In this document: piece by piece, positions 10,716-18,590 of the stretch
How positions within the stretch are numbered: position 1 is the first letter of the stretch
Layout: the number at the start of each line of letters is the position of its first letter
Source: Fragilaria crotonensis
Lineage: Eukaryota; Bacillariophyta; Fragilariophyceae; Fragilariales; Fragilariaceae
Direction of reading: 5' to 3'
DNA: 29,251 nucleotides
NCBI GenBank assembly: GCA_022925895.1
Contig: JAKSYS010000735.1
Coordinates: 1 to 29,251 of the forward strand
Position numbers and translations under genes: made by a program
Notes under the pieces: model-generated
Databases searched by the model: none
Seen by the model: the letters and a program-made list of their open reading frames with translations, nothing else
Told to the model about the DNA's origin: nothing

Positions 10716-11105
10716 ATGGAACCGACACAAACAACTACCGGTAGAGGCATTCCAAAGGATGATGCCGCATCATCCCTAGACGATGTTACTGGAATTCCAC
10801 TGTCATGTGCCGAGTTGAGAAGGAAGCATGAGCACCATTATGCCATGTCTGCCGACACGTCGTCACGAGCTGATGCAATTGAAGCAAACCAAAACTCGAG
10901 AGGAGGATGTGGCATCAAGACTGCTGGTGCTGTTGCTGCTTTTGGAGGCTGTGTTTCTCTGAATACTCTTTCGACAGCAATGCAGGACAAGGAGGAGCAG
11001 CCAGATACTCATTCAAACCATGAATTGAAGGCTCAAGCCGCAATTTGCAAGATAGCCGAGCGTCTCAGAATTCTTGATATGCTGAGGAAGAAATGGCACT
11101 TGTAG
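10716..11105 (+). CDS. Orphan ORF, 129 residues, weak
   Basis: The ATG at 10716 follows a CACGTG-like site and opens a frame to TAG at 11103-11105. The product is hydrophilic, with a Gly/Ala-rich middle (GIKTAGAVAAFGGCVSLNTL) and a C-terminal amphipathic helix (AAICKIAERLRILDMLRKKW). I do not recognise it. There is no intron, no signal peptide and no known motif. One of the CTACCGGTAG palindromes lies inside the first codons, which argues that part of this ORF is repeat-derived. It could be a real small gene, a terminal exon or chance. Confidence 0.3.
   Translation: MEPTQTTTGRGIPKDDAASSLDDVTGIPLSCAELRRKHEHHYAMSADTSSRADAIEANQNSRGGCGIKTAGAVAAFGGCVSLNTLSTAMQDKEEQPDTHSNHELKAQAAICKIAERLRILDMLRKKWHL
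10735..10744. repeat. Palindrome CTACCGGTAG (copy 3 of 4)
   Basis: Identical to the copies at 4642, 9608 and 18299. Confidence 0.6.
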
Positions 11106-11759
11106 AAAAACGCGTCATGTGATCAAAAAAGATGTTTTCGCATCTCGGGTACATGGTTTGTTTGTCGCAATGCCTCTCTTCATGGCCCCTTGTGGAATTT
11201 GAAATGTCATTTTCTAATCGACGATGGGAACGAATGCTGGGAAAGTGTGCAAGAGAATGCAGCCAGTAATAAACGTTGTATCCCGAGTACATTAGAGGAG
11301 TATAGTCGACGACTATGAAGATTTGTTGATTTGACATTACCTTGTTCCGAATCCCGCAGCTACAAAACATGACATCTTGTTATTCTAGGCAAGATAATGT
11401 TCCCTTCGGCTTCGCAAGGAAGAGGAGGTACAATTTCAGAAATGCTTGTATATTGTGCATTTAACTTGCGACTGGAAGCATAGGTGATTAACGAACTAGG
11501 CTGCCTGTTTGATCAGGGGTTCGGCGTGTTTTAGGTGTTTGCGACAATAGCGAAAATGGGTAGATCATACTACCACCCTCCTGCATGAATATGAACTTGT
11601 ATGCGCTCCGCTCCGGATCACACCACTCTACTGTACATACCTGCATAGCAAGTAACACACAACTTTCACTTTCGATGTTTCTCATCTCAAAGATCATCAT
11701 TTTGTTGGATTTACTTTCAAACATTAATGGCTTCCTTATTGGTTTTTGAGTCCTTGTCT

Positions 11760-11923
11760 GTACGAGTACGACTGTACTGTACTACTCAGAACTCAGACTC
11801 CCCAATACTTGTACTCGAGACTATCATACAGTCTACGTGCCGTCAATTAGTTCGACGTACGCTGTAGTACGTAGTACGCGTAGCACTCTGTACTCCAACA
11901 CTGCACTGTACATTACCTGGTAC
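11760..11923. repeat. GTAC-dense cluster (11 GTAC in 164 bp)
   Basis: The tetranucleotide GTAC occurs 11 times, against about 0.6 expected, often as GTACTGTAC or GTACGTAGTAC. Function unknown; candidate binding-site cluster or decayed repeat. Confidence 0.6.
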
Positions 11924-12307
11924 AATACTGTAGCTTGGATGGGGTGAAACCAACTCAAACGGTCCTTGTCAAATGACGGTTTAAAAATTGATTGAAGATA
12001 GCTAAATTTCTCTTTTTCTGGATCTCTCAGTTGACAGTTGACACATCTGTCACATACGCAACGCCCCATTGGCGGTCGTCATCACCTGGCCATAAAAGCC
12101 AACCGACACGCACCCTTTGTTTTTCCTTCCCGATGTGACACCAAGTCGCTGTTGAGTGAAATTCTGACATGCTGATGAATCCTGCATGAATCTTTTTTCT
12201 TAGTACGCTTATACACACCGAAAATGAACAATTGATGAGTTCCCGTGTGTTTCCCCATGGTACAATTGTACTCCGTGTGTCCAAGAGTCTACTCTAGTGA
12301 GAGCACA

Positions 12308-12314
12308 TATAAAA
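12308..12314 (+). promoter_or_regulatory. TATA box for the ankyrin gene
   Basis: TATAAAA lies 111 bp upstream of the ATG at 12425, followed by an A/G-rich leader. Spacing fits a core promoter. Confidence 0.5.
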
Positions 12315-12424
12315 GCAAAAGGAAAGAGAGTATTGTAGAGTTGAGTTGGCAACAACAAGAACAACCGTGAAAAAACAATCAAGAGGAAGGAACGAAAAAA
12401 GGTGCTCCTTGATACAAAGAAATA

Positions 12425-13648
12425 ATGGGATCATCTCAATCCATGCCGCCGTTGCATCCTCACAACCACAACACAATTGCATTGTCCTTATCACAACTTC
12501 TAGTCCTTCTTGAGAGACAAGTGGATGATAATCATGAAGAAGAAGATGGTGATGATGTCGCTGTCGTCGCCAATCATGATATAATTTGGCGTGATATCGA
12601 GATACTTCTTCGAAATGAACCAGAACAAGCTGCCATGTATTGTCATTTTGTGGATCCTTCACCATTGCAAATTGCGCTACGACGACGACAAGGACAACAA
12701 CAACAACAAGTCCCACCACCCGTGTCCAGTATAAAAGCGTTTTTAAATGCCTACGAGGATGCCATTCATCATTCCGATTCCTTTGGGAATACCGTAGTCC
12801 ATACTTGTGTGGATGGTACGGAAGGAGTTCGAGACGTATTGAGTTTGTTACTTGCAACGAATCCGGGGTTGGTGTCGCGTGGTAACCGAAAGGGAAGGTT
12901 ACCATTGCATTTGGATGTAAGGGAGTGTGAGGTTGCAGAAATCCTATTGAGGCGTTATCCTGATGGGGTTAGGCATCGAGATTATGGGGGAGAAACACCA
13001 TTGCATTGTGCACTAAGACGGGAGGAAGTGCCGGTCAATGTCCTGCGGATCTTGCTTAATCGGGAAACAGTGCGGATACGAAATAAGAGGGGATTGACGC
13101 CGATCGATTGTTTGGGGCAAAAACTGGATGAAATGATACAATCCTCAGATGGCCAACATCTATTGGAGGATCATTGGACTCTTTTCGAGGACATGATTCA
13201 GATGGTAGCCGATGATGAACCGAAACTCCACACCATTATCGATCTGGCATGCCCCGTGCATGTCGTGTTGCATGCTTTGGAACGATTTCCGGATGATACC
13301 TCGCGACGAGATTCGTTGGGTCGCACTCCCTTGCACATGGCCGCATCCCTATCATCTCGTTCTTCCTCCTGTCACACAATTCTCGCCCACCTTATCCACT
13401 TGTATCCAGAAGCAGCTCGCATGACTGACAACGAGGGCCGTCTGGCAATTGATTTAGCTGCGGAACATGGACATTCGGGAGATGTGATGGAACTGTTGGT
13501 GCTGGCCGAACCGAGGGCTGTAGATACGCGCGATTTACGAGACAAGTTCTATCCATTTTTGGCGGCAGCCCTCAATGCGAATGTATCGACCACCTATCAC
13601 CTATTGAGAGCCAAGCCACACGTCATATCCTACTTCAATTTGAATTAA
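12425..13648 (+). CDS. Ankyrin-repeat protein, 407 residues, putatively N-myristoylated
   Basis: A single-exon gene. The N-terminus MGSSQSM fits the myristoylation pattern (Gly2, small residue at position 6), so membrane tethering is possible. A Gln-rich linker (RRRQGQQQQQVPPP) follows at about 90-105. Several degenerate ankyrin repeats follow: DSFGNTVVHTC, GNRKGRLPLHLDVRE, DYGGETPLHCALRR, NKRGLTPIDCLG, DSLGRTPLHMAAS and DNEGRLAIDLAAEHGHSGDVMELL. Each shows the G-TPLH core and the following helix pair. No kinase, membrane or enzymatic domain is seen, so it is a protein-protein interaction module with unknown partner. A TATA box at 12308 supports the start. An AATAAA lies 139 bp after the stop, at 13787. 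Confidence 0.85.
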   Translation: MGSSQSMPPLHPHNHNTIALSLSQLLVLLERQVDDNHEEEDGDDVAVVANHDIIWRDIEILLRNEPEQAAMYCHFVDPSPLQIALRRRQGQQQQQVPPPVSSIKAFLNAYEDAIHHSDSFGNTVVHTCVDGTEGVRDVLSLLLATNPGLVSRGNRKGRLPLHLDVRECEVAEILLRRYPDGVRHRDYGGETPLHCALRREEVPVNVLRILLNRETVRIRNKRGLTPIDCLGQKLDEMIQSSDGQHLLEDHWTLFEDMIQMVADDEPKLHTIIDLACPVHVVLHALERFPDDTSRRDSLGRTPLHMAASLSSRSSSCHTILAHLIHLYPEAARMTDNEGRLAIDLAAEHGHSGDVMELLVLAEPRAVDTRDLRDKFYPFLAAALNANVSTTYHLLRAKPHVISYFNLN

Positions 13649-14446
13649 CGCTATCGTTTCAATACTGGCATTTGGCATTGCCCTCCTTGCATTCGGTTTG
13701 ATGTCTCAGACCTTATCTTACATTTGTTTGAATGTGGCAATGCACAGCGAAGCCATAGACATTCCTACCAATTGTCACACATGTATAATAAATATGCGCA
13801 GTATCCAAGAAAGAGAAAACTGCAACATGATTCAATGATAATCCAATCAAATCACTACGGAGTAGAGAAACGCGACTTCAAGGGCAGGATCGCCCCTCAG
13901 GAATCCTTGAGCTTAAGAGGGGGAAGGGCGCATTTCACTGTCAAATGCAAAATCTAAACTAGTCTTTAGCGTCTACAACCAAATAAAGCCGGCTCGCCGA
14001 GGATTGCCTGCTTGTTTTCTTTTCATTTTTCCACACTTAAATCAATTACTGAACCCGTCCTTTCCATTTTTCTATACATACAAAACAATTACTGAACCCT
14101 TCATACCTCCATGCTTTAGCACGTGGGCCGAGTGGGAGCATTCGTATCCATGGACGGTTTCCCCCAATCGACCCGATTCACACGTCTCTCAATTTACCCT
14201 ACCAGGTAGTGCGAGAACGCCCAAACGTTGCTCTTCTTCATCCCACAAGGCACGTCTTGAATACACATGAATTGTGTGGCCTTTTGTACACACAACAAAT
14301 ATTGTAACGCAAGCGAGAAAGCTCAAGATTTTCTTCAAATCAGAAAATGAGGGCACATACAAAAAACAAGCGTCTCCCAGAAATGACGTCAAGCGTCGAC
14401 AGATAAATATGGTTTTGTTTGTTGGGGGCAGTTCCAAAGGAAATTC
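13649..14446. other. Spacer between convergent genes
   Basis: This holds the 3' ends of the ankyrin gene (+) and the Cys-rich gene (-). AATAAA occurs at 13787-13792. A TGACGTCA lies at 14384-14391, an unexpected place because no gene starts nearby. No supported ORF. Confidence 0.5.
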
Positions 14447-15669
14447 TTACTGTTGAATCAGGAACCATGATATCATTGTCATGGCAGCCGACGTTGCCCT
14501 ACTGCAGGATGCTGCATCACTACTGGGCTTTGGAGTAGTAGTAGGCGCGGGGGTCAGGTCCTGTTTCAGAGGACACGGATCATGAACGACGGGATAAAAG
14601 AGACTGCAACTACGTGCGAGTCGCTCTGTAAATCCCGACTTCCACGACGTGAGACCAGAAATGTCATCAAGATCTTGTTGAAACGGTTGAGCACATGCCA
14701 AGCATTCTCCGAGTGCACATTCCGGCGGGTCACCATTGAGTTCAACATCTGCTCCGAGACATTCGCCAACACACAACTCCCCATTCGTTGCAGTCCAGTG
14801 ACTCCACAGTTTGGCACACCCTTCTGTCATACCTGCATATCGGAAGCAGGAAACAAGAGTGGCAAATGATCTCTGCCGTGCAAAGTATATGGTTCCACAG
14901 GAAACTACAAGCTTTGCAAAGTCAATCCGCGGCGAGGTGCGAACCGCCAAGTCTTGAGCCGAACTGCATACGCCACATTGTTTTTGGTGGATGATGGAGG
15001 CCGTGGATGGTACCGCATCCTCGGTCTCAAAGGTTGTCATGGTGTAACGGCGTCCCACACACTGCGAGGTGTCGGAAAAGTTTGCATTGTCATCCTCAAA
15101 GACATAAGCGCAGTACCCATCTGTACTAGTTGGTTTCACACATTGTGGCAGGGATGATTCGTTGTACGCGGTGGCTGGGAGAATGTTTTGCAGGGTGTCG
15201 GCAAACGGATAACAATCACGTCCATCTTCCGATTCCAATAGAATGGAGTTGGCTGGCACGAACGAAGCATAGAGAGTTGAAACATAGTCAGGAAAGCTGT
15301 CCGACAGGCCCGCCTGTGGCGGAAGGCAATCTGGATCAGGAATACTGTAATCGGATGAGAGGGATGAACATCAAAAAGTGATAGATAAGACTTTCGTTTG
15401 AGCGCAGGCTTCATGTGACATACAAACAAGGCTTACCAAAAACAATCTCCGCAATTGGGTTTAAGTTGTTGAAAGCCACTCGTTGTGGTCGGGGAAAGTG
15501 AGGTGATCGGTACTGTTGTTGAGACCGCTGGGGAGGGCGAATCTGTGGCTGGAAGAAACGAAACCGATGGTGCAGTCGGAACTAGCAAGCTAGAAGGCGC
15601 TCCAGATGAACTTCCATCATCGCCATGGACGGCGACAAAGGCAAGGGACAGCGAGAGGAGTCTCATCAT
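14447..15669 (-). CDS. Secreted Cys-rich protein, two exons, 376 residues
   Basis: I do not recognise the family. Exon 1 is 15669-15437 and encodes a signal peptide (MMRLLSLSLAFVAVHG) and a Ser/Thr/Pro-rich stretch ending CGDC. Exon 2 is 15344-14447. The 92-bp intron (15345-15436) has donor GTAAGC and acceptor TACAG; splicing joins CGDCF to C-IPDPDC in frame. About 21 Cys are spread through the mature part, several in C-x3-C or C-x2-C pairs (CVGEC, CALGEC, CGVC), so a disulfide-rich extracellular domain is likely. A second Thr/Pro-rich stretch (TPAPTTTPKPSS) and a weakly hydrophobic tail (AAMTMISWFLIQQ) end the protein. The tail could be a GPI-attachment signal, but it is short. Cell-surface or extracellular location is inferred from the signal peptide. 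Confidence 0.8.
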
Positions 15670-16325
15670 GCATAGTCTTGTCCTCTACTAGAGTCGTCTA
15701 CTGTTTCAAGGTGAATGCAGAAACCTTACAAACACGTACTTCTACCCTTGTACTCGGCGCTCGGCGTACTACAAGTACCTGGTCCCAGAATGTACTGGGC
15801 AATCGTGGCACTGCACCAAGCGACAAGGGGAAGGTCCGGAAATAAGTGCGTGCGGAATCGTGGACTACTTGAAAAAATGCGAGCCGTGCCATGGGCTGAC
15901 TCAAACTAAATATTCCGGCATGATGATCTTATCGTTGTCACCCAAAAAAATGCTTACTGATTATTTAGAGCATCTTCGAAGGCAAAATGATTTTTCGGGT
16001 GCAAATGACGTACACGTGACTGAAATCTGATGTCGCACAAGAACGCCTAGGCATTTATCTCGGTTATATCTTATCTGGAGGGCGTGCGTTCCAATGTCCG
16101 TGAAAATGGCATCATTTAAGGTAATTTTCATTTGTCTCCGAACAATCGTATAGACATAATTGTATATTTGTAGAAGTTTATCCACGTTGAAAAAATTGCT
16201 TCAGAAAATCAGATTTGTCCTTCTGTCAAAATATATATATATATTGTACCAAAGTGTACTGTCTTTGAATGGGTGTAAAACCCACAACCTTCCGAGGTAC
16301 ATGGAGAGTAGCTGTTGTTGTAAAC
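15670..16325. other. Intergenic spacer
   Basis: No supported gene. It contains the upstream region of the Cys-rich gene and an AT dinucleotide run at about 16231-16244. Confidence 0.45.
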
Positions 16326-16833
16326 CTTGAGATGTAGCTCGCGAAGTTGCTAAGTTGCAAGACGTAGCCATTGTTCATTGCCAATGTCTCAGGGGCGGCG
16401 TTGAAGGAGATCAGCTAATGGAGTAGTGAAATAGCTTGGAAGAATACGGGAGAATTGCGGCTGTCTGGAGTATGGGAGTTGAATATAGAATGACTCAGCT
16501 CAGCATGGATGATGTCCTGTGTAGACTCATTGTTTTCATGGAGAACTGTGTTGCGGTGTCTCTCTCCAAAGCATCAATGAGAAGTCTTGGACTTCGCGGA
16601 TGATTTTAGATACTAGATAGGATAGGGCGGCTTTGTGTCGTTGTGCACCAACACTGGCTGGGGTTGTCAGCAGCAGCATAGATGTTGCCCCAATCAGCGC
16701 CGATAAACCCCCGGAAAATGGGAGCCACCTGATGCAATTCTGACGTGGTACTATAGTAAGCTGAATGGCATCTGCGTGATAGATAGGATCACCGAGAGAA
16801 ATATGGACATTGTCCAATGGAGAATGTAGCCAT
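16326..16833 (-). mobile_element. Decayed retroelement 3' fragment (element 1)
   Basis: On the minus strand, pieces in different frames line up with the C-terminal half of element 2 at 21568-22918: FRGFIGADWGNI with IKGYLSVEWRSM; RHRNTVLHENNES..DIIHAEL with GRNQTLHNGKDS..RIRDAEL; PLADLLQRRP and QWLRL with PLSVIIKKNP and RWLRY. At least two frameshifts and stops interrupt it. The 5' truncation falls C-terminal to the RNase H and CCHC parts, and the fragment abuts repeat R1 at 16834. The similarity is judged by eye and is modest, but collinear. Confidence 0.55.
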
Positions 16834-17758
16834 GACATTGCTCGGGCGGAGAGCGTTACTGGTAGCTTATTACTTGCAAATGCCGCCATTTGTAAAGTCG
16901 GCAGCATTACTGGTAGTCTGCTGCTATCTACTATTGTCAACCGGAACACCTTGGCAATGAAGCTGTCCCTTCATTGCCTTGGGGGGCGTATCACGATTCG
17001 TCCAGTAGGGGGCAAGAACGGAATAACATTGCCGCTACTCTACCAGAGTAAGCTCCCCCCCCTGCTGCTTCAAAGGATGATGACAACATAAAGCCCCAAA
17101 CACTTTTTTCCAAAGCACAAGAAGTTGTGACGAATGGTAAGAAGGCGTTGGCGTGCATGATGGCTCAGGATAGCCCCTACAAAGACTACATCCAAACTGC
17201 CTGCTCCATCAGGGATGAACCACAATGATTACCTTCAGTTTGTAAGAGAGAAACGTTTACATTGCTTTTAACCCTTCCACGAATGATGTTAATGACCATG
17301 TCAGTGATACTAGCTCCACTGCAGCTAGAATGAAACTCGGGAGCGCCACTATTATTCATGCCTGCTGCAACAATGTTGCGGTAATACAGATTTTGCTTTT
17401 AGATGTTGCCTTCTTCTCCATATGGATGACCAATTCATGTTGCAAATCTGACTTTTCTTATGTTGCGGTAATACTGATTTTGCTTTTAGATGTTGCCTTG
17501 CTTCTTCTCCACATGGATGACCAATTCATGTTGCAAATCTGACTTTTCTTAAAAACCAAAACAATGATCAGACCATGCAGGATATGGTCATTTCTGGAGT
17601 CGGTGCGCTGGTCAAGGTACTGAGCAACAAACCTCCTGAGAAAGAGCATTAGCTATACACACTGAAATCGTAAAGACTGCTGGTTTATATTTGCCCAAAG
17701 ACACCAATAGTAAACTACATTTGCTTGCTCCTTTTCTATGATAAAACTCTCATGGGAT
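16834..17758. repeat. Direct repeat R1 (925 bp)
   Basis: Nearly identical to R2 (22919-23728), starting with the same bases GACATTGCTCGGG and ending ..CTCATGGGAT. It differs by an internal 87/91-bp tandem duplication (17373-17550), a roughly 20-bp insertion near 17190 and scattered substitutions. On the plus strand it contains a decayed reading frame (FSKAQEVVTNGKKALACMMAQ) shared by both copies, which suggests a duplicated gene remnant of unknown function. Confidence 0.85.
17373..17550. repeat. Tandem duplication of about 87-91 bp inside R1
   Basis: The unit starting ATGTTGCGGTAATAC occurs at 17373 and again at 17460, each ending GACTTTTCTT. R2 has one unit only. Confidence 0.85.
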
Positions 17759-18111
17759 AAGTAAAAAATGATAAGACTTGCTTTTTTTCGTTGGACGTGG
17801 AGGATCTAAAATTTAGACCCCAGGGGTTAAACTGCCAAAAATTTAACCCGATGATAAGACCTGCTCTTAAGGGATCATACCATTCAGCAGTTGGTGGGAA
17901 ACCTGCATGCAACAAGGCAGAGTATTGTCAGGCATAAGTGCAATTATAAGTTCATGCTGATTAGTCCTTAGGACTCCTTTCTATCTTGGTTATCCTTGTT
18001 GTCTTGTTCTCAAGGCTTTGAACCGTATTGATTGGTGGTCTACTCCGAGTACTTGACTACTTGGAGTACTGTAGTACTTACTACTGTGAAATGTTGTTGC
18101 TTTAAACAAAG

Positions 18112-18171
18112 TTGTTTTAAACAGTTTTAAACTGTTTAAAACAAATTCAAAATCTGAATTTGTTTTAAACA
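18112..18171. repeat. Two overlapping perfect inverted repeats
   Basis: Hairpin 1: 13-bp arms TTGTTTTAAACAG at 18112-18124 and its complement at 18132-18144, with a 7-base spacer. Hairpin 2: 17-bp arms TGTTTAAAACAAATTCA at 18133-18149 and its complement at 18155-18171, with a 5-base spacer. The right arm of the first overlaps the left arm of the second, so only one can form at a time. Confidence 0.85.
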
Positions 18172-18188
18172 CAACGATACCCACGGCC

Positions 18189-18230
18189 CACCCAAACCCA
18201 TTGGGTTATATAAAGGGTGGGTTTTGGGTG
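18189..18230. repeat. Inverted repeat around a TATATAAA loop
   Basis: CACCCAAACCCA (18189-18200) faces TGGGTTTTGGGTG (18218-18230), complementary except for one extra T. The spacer holds TATATAAA. Confidence 0.6.
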
Positions 18231-18298
18231 AGCTCAGGATTCATGGGTGGGTCTGGGTGGGCCGACAAATCATAGCAAAAAATGACAGTAGATGTTTG

Positions 18299-18308
18299 CT
18301 ACCGGTAG
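18299..18308. repeat. Palindrome CTACCGGTAG (copy 4 of 4)
   Basis: Identical to the copies at 4642, 9608 and 10735. Confidence 0.6.
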
Positions 18309-18340
18309 TAGTAGCACCATCTAATCCAGTACTGCCTTCT

Positions 18341-18359
18341 GGGTTTGGGTGGGTTTGGG
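18341..18359 (+). other. G-quadruplex motif
   Basis: GGGTTTGGGTGGGTTTGGG: four G-triplets with loops of 3, 1 and 3 bases, the canonical folding pattern. Further GGGTTTGGG-like pieces lie at 18214-18260 and 18390-18405. Confidence 0.75.
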
Positions 18360-18590
18360 TACATAGGTCTTGGTCGATCGTACAGGTTCTGGGTGGGTTT
18401 GGGTTGGTATTTCCATGAGCGTAGGTTTACGTGGGTACTCATGGGTTCGATATTTTCAGAAATTCCCGTCTCTGATTTTATATGTCATATATATCCGATA
18501 TGTATATATGTAACCATTAATTTTTTCTCACTCGACCCGTCACCCGTCCCCTGTGCCTCGCCTTGCTGCGTCCATCGCATTCCTTGAGAC

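Larger units (their letters stand above)
11106..12424. other. Intergenic region upstream of the ankyrin gene
   Basis: No supported gene. It contains a dense GTAC cluster (11760-11923) and, at its right end, the TATA box and leader of the ankyrin gene. Confidence 0.5.
17759..18590. other. Structured non-coding region between R1 and the LRR gene
   Basis: No supported gene. It carries near-identical 15-mers ATGATAAGAC(T/C)TGCT at 17768 and 17851, overlapping perfect hairpins (18112-18171), an inverted repeat with a TATATAAA loop (18189-18230), the fourth CTACCGGTAG and GGGTTTGGG-type repeats with a G-quadruplex motif. ACTCCGAGTA occurs at 18042-18051. Confidence 0.6.

Noticed and set aside
12294-12905. 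203-residue minus-strand ORF over the ankyrin gene start
   Set aside because: It covers the promoter and 5' part of a clear plus-strand gene and has no domain; a chance open frame.
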